A stretch of 5,564 bases of DNA. Source: Methanobacteriota archaeon (GTDB lineage Archaea > JACRDV01). The notes below the pieces were generated by a model. That model searched no databases, had not been told where the DNA came from, and worked only from the letters and a program-made list of their open reading frames with translations. The first letter of the stretch is position 1. Each line of letters opens with the position of its first letter. Both the position numbers and the translations under genes were made by a program. Positions 1-5,357 of this stretch are shown in pieces. The DNA is taken from positions 1-5,564 of the forward strand of contig JACRDV010000012.1 of NCBI GenBank assembly GCA_024860865.1, given 5' to 3'.

Positions 1-23
1 AATTTCAACTTGCTTTTGTTAGT

Positions 24-53
24 CAAAATAAATTGTATTAAATAGGTTAAAAT
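24..53 (+). promoter_or_regulatory. Candidate promoter and ribosome binding site of hef
   Basis: An A/T-only stretch, AAATAAATT (about 26-34), lies some 25 bp upstream of the hef ATG. A TATA box there would give a leaderless or nearly leaderless transcript. A second AT-rich stretch, TATTAAATA (about 36-44), is too close to the ATG to serve it in the usual geometry. AGGT at 44-47 lies 6 nt before the ATG and is a partial Shine-Dalgarno sequence, so initiation with a short leader is also possible. Assigned by eye; no BRE element was clear. Confidence 0.35.
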
Positions 54-2288
54 ATGGCTGAATATATTACTCACCCGCTAATCAAACCAAATACAATTGA
101 AGCTCGACCGTACCAACAAAGTATGCTAGCTACAGCCATCTCAAAAAATACCCTTTGTGTGCTCCCAACAGCTTTAGGTAAGACTGCACTATCTCTCATG
201 TTGGCAGCACATCGATTACAAAAATTTCCAGAATTTAAAATTATCTTTATGGCTCCAACAAAACCGCTAGTTGAGCAGCATTTTTCATTCTTTAATAAAG
301 CATTAAAAATTGAACCTGAAGGGATGGCTGTTTTTACGGGCGAAATACAACCTGAACATAGATTGCAGTTATGGGAAAAAATAAAGATTGGATTTGCTAC
401 ACCCCAGTGTGTAGAAAATGATTTAGTTTCTTCAAGGCTTAATTTGAAAAATGTTGGTTTGGTTATTTTTGATGAGGCTCATCGCTGCATTGGCGACTAT
501 TCTTACAAATTTATTGCTGACCAGTACATCAAGAATGCAACTAATCCATTGATCCTAGGGCTGACGGCGTCGCCAGGCGGTGATGAAGATAGAATAAAAG
601 AAGTTTGCCAGAATCTACATATCGAAGCCGTTGAGATCAGGAAAGAAAATGATCCTGATGTAAGGCCTTATGTTCAAAAAATTGATGCTGATTGGAGATA
701 TGTTGCTCTTCCAGAGGATTTTAAGAAATTACAACTCTGTTTAAGAAGTTCTCTTGAAAGAAGGCTCTCAACTTTACGCGAACTCGGTTATTGGAGGAAT
801 GACCAGGCAACGAAGAAAGGATTGCTAGAACTTAGAGAGAGACTTCAAGGGATTCTAAGTAAAGAACTCCAACCACCAAGAGAAGTTTTTATTGGAATTT
901 TGATGGGCAACATCGCTTTTAAAGCTTTACATGCACTTGAATTGTTAGAGACGCAAGGAACAACTGCTCTTTCAAAATATTTTGAGAGACTAATCAACCA
1001 AAAATCAAAAGGAGCGAAAACTTTCTTAAATGATAATGAAGTTGTTGAAGCCAAAATACTTTTGCGAAAACTACTGGCTGAAAATATAGAACATCCAAAG
1101 ATCCAAAAGTCCATTGAAATAATCCAAAACCAATTAAACGATAATCCCAATTCTAAGATAATTTTGTTCACTCACTTTAGAGATACTGCTGAAAAAATGG
1201 TTAACTTGCTATCAAAAATAGATGGGATAAGACCGGTTAGATTTGTAGGTCAAAGTGATAAACTCAACGATCCGGGCTTATCGCAAAAAGAACAAATTGA
1301 AATACTCGAGCGCTTTCGGTCTGGAAACTATAATGTTCTTGTAGCTAGTCAGGTGGCAGAGGAGGGTCTCAACATACCATCAGTTGATTTGGTGGTTTTT
1401 TACGAACCAGTTCCAAGTGAAATTAGAACAATTCAAAGGCGAGGAAGGACAGGCAGACTTCGCCCCGGGAAAGCAGTTGTTTTAATAGCTAAGGGGACTC
1501 GCGATGAAGCTTATTATTGGAGAAGTTTTTATAAAGAACAAAAAATGAGAAAGATACTCAATTATTTGCCAACTGAACTAAAACCTCAACCGGAGCAAAT
1601 GGCTATTACTGAATTTGCTGAGAGAAACCAAAAAATTACGATCTATGTTGATTCAAGAGAGCTTGCGTCTGGGATTGGCAGAGAGTTGTTGGAGTACAAC
1701 ATAAACATTCAATCTACTCAGTTAGAAGTGGCAGATTACTTGCTGTCTAATAGAATTGGTGTTGAGAGAAAAACAGTTGAAGACTTCTTACAATCATTAA
1801 TTGATGGGCGCTTATTGTCTCAATTAATAGAATTAAAAAGAAACTTTGCAAAGCCAATTTTAATTGTAGAGGGAGAGGACCTTTACTCCCACAGAAACAT
1901 ACACCCAAATGCAATACGCGGAGTAATAGCAAGTATTGCAGTAGACCTTGGAATGCCAATGATTTGGACAAAAGATAGGCAAGAAACAGCTGCATTTCTA
2001 TTTTCAATAGCTAAGAGAGAGCAAGAAGAGCAAAAAGTTGAAATTAGATTAAGAGGAGAAAAAAAGGCTATGACATTAGCTGAACAACAGCAATTTATAG
2101 TAGAAGGGTTACCAGGGATTTCAGCTGAGCTAGCCAAGCGCTTGCTTGAGAAGTTTGAAACAATTCGAAAAATAGTTAATGCTTCCCAAGAGGAGCTCAA
2201 AGAAGTCAAAGGAATAGGAGAAAGCAGGGCAAAAGAAATAGAAACAATGGTTACATCTAAGTATCAATCGGAAGAAAATGAGAATTAA
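54..2288 (+). CDS. hef: Hef: archaeal XPF-family DEAH helicase / ERCC4 structure-specific endonuclease
   Basis: A 744-residue protein with the full Hef architecture. The N-terminal superfamily 2 helicase shows Walker A PTALGKT (38-44), DEAH (140-143), TAS (171-173), motif V ASQVAEEGLNIP (431-442) and motif VI QRRGRTGR (461-468). An insert of roughly 200 residues between the two RecA-like lobes fits the Hef thumb-like domain. The ERCC4 nuclease follows: VDSRE (532-536), ADY (560-562) and ERKTVED (571-577), which together form the metal-binding GDXnERKXXXD signature, with Ala in place of the usual first Gly. Two C-terminal helix-hairpin-helix motifs (LPGI at 686-689; VKGIG at 718-722) should bind DNA. 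Known family role: unwinding and cleaving stalled forks and branched DNA, with the nuclease acting as a dimer. The ATG start keeps the conserved N-terminus (YITHPLIKPNTIEARPYQQ) and has AGGT 6 nt upstream. Length is normal for the family and all key catalytic residues are present. A small gene follows at 12 bp, probably in the same transcript. Confidence 0.97.
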   Translation: MAEYITHPLIKPNTIEARPYQQSMLATAISKNTLCVLPTALGKTALSLMLAAHRLQKFPEFKIIFMAPTKPLVEQHFSFFNKALKIEPEGMAVFTGEIQPEHRLQLWEKIKIGFATPQCVENDLVSSRLNLKNVGLVIFDEAHRCIGDYSYKFIADQYIKNATNPLILGLTASPGGDEDRIKEVCQNLHIEAVEIRKENDPDVRPYVQKIDADWRYVALPEDFKKLQLCLRSSLERRLSTLRELGYWRNDQATKKGLLELRERLQGILSKELQPPREVFIGILMGNIAFKALHALELLETQGTTALSKYFERLINQKSKGAKTFLNDNEVVEAKILLRKLLAENIEHPKIQKSIEIIQNQLNDNPNSKIILFTHFRDTAEKMVNLLSKIDGIRPVRFVGQSDKLNDPGLSQKEQIEILERFRSGNYNVLVASQVAEEGLNIPSVDLVVFYEPVPSEIRTIQRRGRTGRLRPGKAVVLIAKGTRDEAYYWRSFYKEQKMRKILNYLPTELKPQPEQMAITEFAERNQKITIYVDSRELASGIGRELLEYNINIQSTQLEVADYLLSNRIGVERKTVEDFLQSLIDGRLLSQLIELKRNFAKPILIVEGEDLYSHRNIHPNAIRGVIASIAVDLGMPMIWTKDRQETAAFLFSIAKREQEEQKVEIRLRGEKKAMTLAEQQQFIVEGLPGISAELAKRLLEKFETIRKIVNASQEELKEVKGIGESRAKEIETMVTSKYQSEENEN

Positions 2289-2300
2289 TTGGTAATTTCT

Positions 2301-2633
2301 ATGGAGAAGGCAGCACAAGACATCAAAAAGGCAGCTGCTGATATTAAACAAGCAGCAACTGAACTGCTTGATGGGTTTAAAAAAACAGTATCCAATACGC
2401 CGCAATTTACTCTATATGCAACAATCGATTTTGAATATAGCCGTGAGAATGATATCCATCACGTTTTAATTACTTTTGACGGTTGCAATGGAGAAGAATT
2501 GTCTTTTCTTGCATCAAAGCTATTGCAATATTCGCCTGGCAAAGTTGATTATTGGGAGGTTTTTATTGAATATTTTGACCCAAAAACTGAGGAATGGAAA
2601 GAATATAGGTTTGAAGAAGCTGAAGAAGAATAA
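2301..2633 (+). CDS. Small uncharacterised protein with amphipathic N-terminal helix, downstream of hef
   Basis: A 110-residue protein that I do not recognise. Residues 1-30 form an Ala/Lys-rich amphipathic helix with a repeating pattern (AAQDIKKAAADIKQAATELL), likely a coiled coil or surface-binding helix. Residues 35-104 read as a compact alpha/beta domain: strands around FTLYATIDFEY (36-46) and HHVLITFD (53-60), a helix around EELSFLASKLLQY (65-77), then strands around DYWEVFIEYFD (83-93). The last residues are acidic (EEAEEE). There are no membrane segments or obvious catalytic motif. I chose the ATG at 2301, 12 bp after the hef stop. The frame also allows TTG at 2289 directly abutting that stop, but this gives four poorly supported extra residues. 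The ribosome binding site is weak (GGT at 2291-2293, 7 nt spacer), which suits translational coupling with hef. A Hef-associated role is only a guess from position. Confidence 0.8.
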   Translation: MEKAAQDIKKAAADIKQAATELLDGFKKTVSNTPQFTLYATIDFEYSRENDIHHVLITFDGCNGEELSFLASKLLQYSPGKVDYWEVFIEYFDPKTEEWKEYRFEEAEEE

Positions 2634-2993
2634 TTACTTGAATTCTTGTACTCTTCTTAATACTTGAAGCAATAAATCCATGTTTTTTAATATCTCAGCA
2701 ATTGCTTCGCTCTCGCGCTCTATCTTAAGTTGATTTGCTAACTCTCTAAGTTTTTCAGACAACACGCTTTCAAGCAGCTCAAGATCAACTTTTTCTGGGG
2801 CAGGTATTTTTGGACTTGGTGCAACTTCAGGCTTTGGTTTCTCTTCAATTGTAACTTTCTTACGGCAAGAAGGGCAGATTATTTCGCCTTGATATTCAAA
2901 AAGTGGGCTTCGACACTCCTTGCAATGATGCGCTAGCATCCGCCCGCCGGAGTACAATATTTCAACCATTTTCTCTAAATTTTGCTTTTCCAT
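2634..2993 (-). CDS. Sjogren's/scleroderma autoantigen 1 (p27)-type zinc-ribbon protein
   Basis: A 119-residue protein. The N-terminal helix with LYSGGRMLAHHC leads into a four-cysteine zinc ribbon, C24-x2-C27 and C40-x2-C43, with the family phrase CPLF-like CRSPLFEYQGEIICPSC. This matches the Sjogren's syndrome/scleroderma autoantigen 1 (Auto_anti-p27) family, found widely in archaea and in eukaryotes. A Pro/Lys-rich flexible linker (52-68) joins the ribbon to a Leu/Glu-rich helical tail (69-119) that looks like a coiled coil or oligomerisation segment. The archaeal function is not established; the zinc ribbon suggests nucleic-acid or protein binding. The ATG at 2993 is the only sensible start, since the family motif begins shortly after it. 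GGTTAG just upstream is a poor ribosome binding site, so a very short leader is likely. The gene is divergent from UPF0147, and its stop codon directly abuts the stop of the gene following hef. Confidence 0.9.
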   Translation of the reverse strand: MEKQNLEKMVEILYSGGRMLAHHCKECRSPLFEYQGEIICPSCRKKVTIEEKPKPEVAPSPKIPAPEKVDLELLESVLSEKLRELANQLKIERESEAIAEILKNMDLLLQVLRRVQEFK

Positions 2994-3000
2994 CGTCTAA

Positions 3001-3013
3001 CCAAAAATTTTGG
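3001..3013. repeat. 13-bp palindrome CCAAAA-A-TTTTGG upstream of the zinc-ribbon gene
   Basis: Perfect 6-bp arms (CCAAAA at 3001-3006, TTTTGG at 3008-3013) flank a single central base. It lies 8-20 bp upstream of the minus-strand ATG at 2993, at or near the expected transcription start, a position where a regulator could block the promoter. It is A/T-dominated, so chance is a real alternative. Confidence 0.35.
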
Positions 3014-3024
3014 AATCGTACCTT

Positions 3025-3120
3025 GTATAATGAGTCCCATTCTAAAGAATATAACTACATCATAATTTATTTAATAATTCCCGCACCAGAACAAGTGGGG
3101 GTTACCGAAAGTATTAAACA
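3025..3120. promoter_or_regulatory. Divergent promoter region between zinc-ribbon gene and UPF0147
   Basis: For the minus-strand gene, TTATAC (plus-strand 3025-3030) would place the transcript start near 3001, giving a leader of under 10 nt. For the plus-strand UPF0147 gene there are two candidates: TTTATTTAATAA at 3066-3077, giving a leader of about 80 nt, or GTATTAAAC at 3111-3119, giving a leader of about 35 nt. The 3066-3077 block is A/T-only and could be read in either direction. All were placed by eye, and I cannot choose between them. Confidence 0.3.
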
Positions 3121-3165
3121 ATTCATCCATCAACTAAAAGCAGACAGTATTCTTGGCTTTAAATC

Positions 3166-3171
3166 AGGTGG
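3166..3171 (+). promoter_or_regulatory. Ribosome binding site AGGTGG of UPF0147
   Basis: AGGTGG sits 4 nt before the ATG at 3176 (core AGGTG with 5 nt). It fixes this start: the reading frame stays open about 270 bp further upstream, but no upstream codon there has comparable support. The same hexamer precedes the TTG start at 4172. Confidence 0.75.
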
Positions 3172-3175
3172 TTCA

Positions 3176-3448
3176 ATGCAGAAAATAAGCCCTAATGAAA
3201 AACTTAAACAAGTTGCTGAGGTTCTAGTTCAAATTGTCGAGGATACCTCAGTCCCCAGGAATATACGCAGGGCAGCAACGGAGGCACGAGATATACTTCT
3301 AAAAGAAGACCAATCGCCTGCCCTCAGGGCAAGCACGGTTATTACTATACTTGACGATATGGCTAACGACCCAAATATTCCAGTGCATGCGCGCACATTG
3401 GTCTGGAATGTAGCTAGTGAATTAGAGCCCATAGCGGTTGAAAAATGA
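3176..3448 (+). CDS. UPF0147 family protein
   Basis: A 90-residue protein matching the archaeal UPF0147 family in length and in its characteristic phrases (VEDTSVPRNIRRAA at 21-34; LDDMANDPNIPVHART at 59-74). It reads as all-helical and soluble, with no cysteines and no membrane segment. The biochemical function of the family is unknown. An internal pseudo-repeat is visible: D-x-x-[VI]-P-x-x-[IA]-R occurs at 23-31 and again at 65-73, each followed by a helix, suggesting a two-fold helical-hairpin layout. I chose the ATG at 3176 because AGGTGG lies just upstream and because family members begin a few residues before the first helix. The long open frame upstream of it overlaps the divergent gene and is non-coding in character. 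The gene is followed by a T-tract, so it is probably monocistronic. Confidence 0.93.
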   Translation: MQKISPNEKLKQVAEVLVQIVEDTSVPRNIRRAATEARDILLKEDQSPALRASTVITILDDMANDPNIPVHARTLVWNVASELEPIAVEK

Positions 3449-3449
3449 C

Positions 3450-3482
3450 TTTTTTCGCTTTATTTTGCTTAATAAACAAAAT
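3450..3482 (+). terminator. U-rich terminator after UPF0147
   Basis: A run of six T (3450-3455) begins one base after the stop codon and is followed by further T-rich sequence. ATTTTG (3462-3467) and CAAAAT (3477-3482) form a 6-bp inverted repeat with a 9-nt loop. U-tracts are the usual archaeal termination signal; the inverted repeat is weak and A/T-rich and may be incidental. Confidence 0.5.
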
Positions 3483-3515
3483 TTAATAATTTCGTTATTT
3501 TATTATATTATGTAT

Positions 3516-3525
3516 AGTTTAAATA
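3516..3525 (+). promoter_or_regulatory. Candidate TATA box for the two-gene operon
   Basis: TTTAAAT at 3518-3524, within AGTTTAAATA, would place the transcript start near 3548. That leaves a leader of about 28 nt containing the GGAG ribosome binding site and the TTG start at 3576. The surrounding 3470-3550 sequence is almost all A/T, so other placements are possible. Confidence 0.4.
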
Positions 3526-3562
3526 GTTATTTTTTAATACTAAACTTAATATTCCTGATCCG

Positions 3563-3567
3563 TGGAG
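3563..3567 (+). promoter_or_regulatory. Ribosome binding site TGGAG deciding a TTG start
   Basis: TGGAG ends 8 nt before the TTG at 3576. No ATG further upstream in this frame has a ribosome binding site, and the upstream translation (ISLFYYIMYSLNSYFLILNL-type) is what A/T-rich spacer DNA gives, so this site marks the real start. Confidence 0.65.
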
Positions 3568-3575
3568 TTGTTCAG

Positions 3576-4163
3576 TTGCCTAACCACACAAAATTGTTTG
3601 GCCAACAAATAACTGAAAAAATTCTGGCCATCACAAAATTAGTCGGAATTACTTCAGACAGAGAGCTTCACAAAATTTTCCAGACTATTTTTGGAAAAGT
3701 AAGCATCGAGACTTTTAAAAACCACATTGCAGAGGCCATTCAAACAAAAGATTTGATTGATGTGCCAAAGGATGTTTTAAAAAATATCCCATTTAAATCC
3801 AAAAGGTTCCTTTTGCTCGGACCTTCTGAAAGTGCTCCTAGCGATAAAGAGCTTTGGAAAAGTATTACAACACTTGGAATTACATATAGAGATCCTCTTG
3901 AATTTGTTGGTTGGGAAAAGTTAGCTGCTAAAAAGTGGCTTGCGCTAGAGCAGAAAATTAATGAGTTGAAGTCTCAATTACAAGGTGAATTAAGCCCTAA
4001 GTCAAAGCAAGCTATTGAAATAAAATATTTTGAATTAACTGTAGAATATCATCAACTTTCAAATTGGTTCTATGGAAAAATTGAAAACAATTCTAGAAAA
4101 GATTTGCTAAATATTTTAGAGACTTTAAAAGAACATTTTGATTCTCCTAAGTATATTATTTAG
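3576..4163 (+). CDS. Uncharacterised protein, first gene of a two-gene operon
   Basis: A 195-residue protein that I do not recognise, starting at TTG 3576 behind a TGGAG site. The frame runs open to 3438, but the extra N-terminus would be a translated AT-rich spacer overlapping the end of UPF0147. Such an extension would look like a membrane helix and should be treated as an artefact. Residues 10-60 are predicted helical (TEKILAITKLV, RELHKIFQTIF, IETFKNHIAEAI), perhaps a small helical or winged-helix-like domain. Residues 75-110 contain a possible strand (KRFLLLGPSE) and a glycine/aromatic stretch (ITYRDPLEFVGW). Residues 113-170 are a long Lys/Glu-rich helical segment, likely a coiled coil (WLALEQKINELKSQL), ending in an aromatic patch (WFYGKI). 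It is soluble, has no cysteines and shows no catalytic motif. Its stop codon TAG (4161-4163) overlaps the next gene's ribosome binding site, indicating coupled translation. A structural or DNA-binding role is conjecture. Confidence 0.8.
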   Translation: MPNHTKLFGQQITEKILAITKLVGITSDRELHKIFQTIFGKVSIETFKNHIAEAIQTKDLIDVPKDVLKNIPFKSKRFLLLGPSESAPSDKELWKSITTLGITYRDPLEFVGWEKLAAKKWLALEQKINELKSQLQGELSPKSKQAIEIKYFELTVEYHQLSNWFYGKIENNSRKDLLNILETLKEHFDSPKYII

Positions 4164-4167
4164 GTGG
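4162..4167 (+). promoter_or_regulatory. Ribosome binding site AGGTGG deciding a TTG start
   Basis: AGGTGG overlaps the upstream stop codon (TAG) and lies 4 nt before the TTG at 4172. The in-frame ATG at 4187 is 19 nt away from it, too far for normal use, so TTG is preferred. Confidence 0.75.
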
Positions 4168-4171
4168 AATT

Positions 4172-4999
4172 TTGGTTTTTTCTGTTATGCTTGGATCTAT
4201 CGGAATCTCTGCTCTTGATCGAATTGGTGCTCTCGATGCCTTCCAAAGAATTTCAGATGCTACATTGGTTGGTTTTTTAAATGAAATCTCTGAAAAATAT
4301 CCTAACCTTGCTGAAAGATTACGGCCTAGAGCATGGGAAGAAAACAACTTGCGGGCTGAATTCTCAAAGGATGAGTTGATATTTGACGAGGCTGAACGGG
4401 CCCTGAAGACAAAATTTAAGCTTGAATTGCCTGAACGGCTGCTTGAGACATGGAGTGAAAAATATGAGTTCAAACCCGTCATTAAGGTTGAGACCCATTT
4501 GAGGCTTCAAACGGGCTTAATTGAAGTTTACTTGCCTATAAAATATAACATCATTATTGAGAGAATTGGGTATATGTTAGCGCATTATTTAAAAAATGAC
4601 CCATTAGAATTTCGTAGGGTTCGATTTGATGAAACGCATTTAGATGGTTGGATTAACTGGGTAATGTTTAAAGAGCTAAGAAGCGCTAGATTTAAAGAGG
4701 TGCAAAAGGGAAATTTAAGGAATGTATATTTTAATGGATTTCAGTTAACTGAGGACCCGGACTATAAAGCATATAGAGAAAATAATTTCGGTCGGCTTCA
4801 TGCTATTAGTTTTTTAGCTGAGACTTCTTTGGATAAAACTGTTGCAATTTCAATCAGCGGAGACAAGGGCAAAATCACGGTATTTACTGAAGATTTATCA
4901 GATGTTGAGCACGCAGTAGATCGAGCAGAAGAAATTCTAGCAATAAAAAATAAGAGAGAGAACAAGTTCAACTTCATTAAAAAATTATTTTTTAAATAA
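4172..4999 (+). CDS. Uncharacterised protein, second gene of a two-gene operon
   Basis: A 275-residue protein that I do not recognise. It starts at TTG 4172, 8 bp after the upstream stop, with AGGTGG 4 nt before. The alternative ATG at 4187 would only remove five residues. Residues 8-50 are helical and rich in Ala/Leu/Ile (GISALDRIGALDAFQRISDA), and residues 65-98 give acidic helices (DELIFDEAERALKT). Residues 101-140 look like strands plus a helix (KPVIKVETHLRL; GLIEVYLPIKYNIIIERIGY). Residues 150-190 are aromatic- and Arg-rich (DGWINWVMFKELRSARF). Residues 208-262 read as a beta-rich segment and a helix (AISFLAETSLDKTVAISISG; VEHAVDRAEEILAI). It ends in a basic, Phe-rich tail (NKFNFIKKLFFK). 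No signal peptide, clear membrane span, cysteine pair or nucleotide-binding motif was seen. The tight spacing suggests the two operon products work together, possibly as a complex; function unknown. Confidence 0.85.
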   Translation: MVFSVMLGSIGISALDRIGALDAFQRISDATLVGFLNEISEKYPNLAERLRPRAWEENNLRAEFSKDELIFDEAERALKTKFKLELPERLLETWSEKYEFKPVIKVETHLRLQTGLIEVYLPIKYNIIIERIGYMLAHYLKNDPLEFRRVRFDETHLDGWINWVMFKELRSARFKEVQKGNLRNVYFNGFQLTEDPDYKAYRENNFGRLHAISFLAETSLDKTVAISISGDKGKITVFTEDLSDVEHAVDRAEEILAIKNKRENKFNFIKKLFFK

Positions 5000-5065
5000 A
5001 ATGCTTGCAAATACTCTCAGTCACCTTTTCCCTGCTGTTCGATCATCTAGGTCTAAATAAATTTC

Positions 5066-5076
5066 AAAAATTTTTT
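5066..5076. terminator. Bidirectional A5T6 terminator between convergent genes
   Basis: AAAAATTTTTT gives a U-run in either direction: six U reading from the plus-strand gene that ends at 4999, and five U reading from the minus-strand gene that ends at 5080. It lies in the 80-bp convergent spacer (5000-5079), which otherwise holds only a pyrimidine-rich stretch around 5024-5040. An 11-bp direct repeat, TTTCAAAAATT, occurs at 5062-5072 and 5085-5095, the second copy inside the end of the minus-strand gene. Confidence 0.5.
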
Positions 5077-5079
5077 AGT

Positions 5080-5316
5080 TCACTTTTCAAAAATTGGCTC
5101 AACAACTTCATACGCTCGAAGTTTTCCCCTCGTTATTTTTTTCGAGAGTTCTTGGAGAAAACTCTCTCCTAAGTCATCATTCGAAACAACTAAAACGCTC
5201 TTTTGCAAGCGCTCGATTTCTAACCCAATATTCATTGCTCTTTGAATTGCTCGAAAAATTCGTGCTCGCTCTGCCCCGCTTTTACTGTCATATAAAATTA
5301 GTATTTTTGTTCTCAA
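5080..5316 (-). CDS. Small alpha/beta protein of uncertain family (Cas2/VapD-like or flavodoxin-like pattern)
   Basis: A 78-residue protein that I cannot assign with confidence. Its order is strand KILILYD (4-10), a long helix (about 14-30, Arg-rich: GAERARIFRAIQRAM), strands over 32-45 (LEIERLQKSVLVVS), a helix (48-62, DLGESFLQELSKKI) and a last strand KLRAYEVVEP (65-74). This order, with an Asp at the end of strand 1 and LQKSVLVV mid-protein, resembles the ferredoxin-like fold of Cas2/VapD. The opening ILILYDSKSG instead resembles a flavodoxin phosphate loop, though the protein is half that length and the loop residues are not conserved. Neither is proven. TTG 5316 is chosen because GGTGAT lies exactly 6 nt upstream. 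The frame stays open to a stop at 5392-5394, but with no ATG, GTG or TTG start. One of four palindrome copies lies 15-26 bp upstream of the start, suggesting regulation by a site-specific DNA-binding protein. Confidence 0.72.
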   Translation of the reverse strand: MRTKILILYDSKSGAERARIFRAIQRAMNIGLEIERLQKSVLVVSNDDLGESFLQELSKKITRGKLRAYEVVEPIFEK

Positions 5317-5322
5317 TTCATC

Positions 5323-5328
5323 ATCACC
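5323..5328 (-). promoter_or_regulatory. Ribosome binding site GGTGAT deciding a TTG start
   Basis: On the minus strand GGTGAT is followed by a 6-nt spacer and TTG at 5316. It matches the GGTGAT part of the archaeal anti-16S complement (GGAGGTGATC) and is the main support for this start. Confidence 0.65.
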
Positions 5329-5330
5329 CG

Positions 5331-5342
5331 TAACTAAAGTTA
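5331..5342. promoter_or_regulatory. Palindrome copy 1, operator candidate of the minus-strand gene
   Basis: TAACTAAAGTTA lies 14 bp upstream of the TTG start and just ahead of its ribosome binding site. If TTTAAA at 5360-5365 is the minus-strand TATA box, transcription would begin near 5336, inside this copy, where a bound protein would block initiation. Confidence 0.5.
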
Positions 5343-5357
5343 TGGGCCAACTATGTT

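Noticed and set aside
845-2209. Several minus-strand open frames inside hef
   Set aside because: They are antisense shadows of a highly conserved gene, with low-complexity Ser/Phe/Leu-rich products.
2476-2667. Small plus-strand frame overlapping the gene after hef
   Set aside because: It lies out of frame within that gene, has no ribosome binding site and runs into the opposite-strand zinc-ribbon gene.
2903-3175. Long N-terminal extension of UPF0147 in the open frame upstream of 3176
   Set aside because: It overlaps the divergent zinc-ribbon gene, gives non-family sequence, and lacks a ribosome binding site; the ATG at 3176 has AGGTGG.
3438-3575. N-terminal extension of the 195-residue protein that would look like a membrane helix
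   Set aside because: It is translated AT-rich spacer overlapping the end of UPF0147 and containing the likely promoter; the TTG at 3576 has a ribosome binding site.
5018-5051. C/D box sRNA in the convergent spacer (minus strand ATGATC and CTGA)
   Set aside because: The C box is imperfect and the two boxes are only about 30 nt apart, too short for a normal archaeal C/D RNA.
5322-5330. C/D box sRNA, from GTGATGA on the minus strand
   Set aside because: It is the ribosome-binding region of the small gene; no CTGA D box lies at a suitable distance.
5094-5333. Plus-strand open frame opposite the small minus-strand gene
   Set aside because: Ser/Leu/Phe-rich antisense translation with no ribosome binding site; the minus-strand frame has sensible protein character and a good site.
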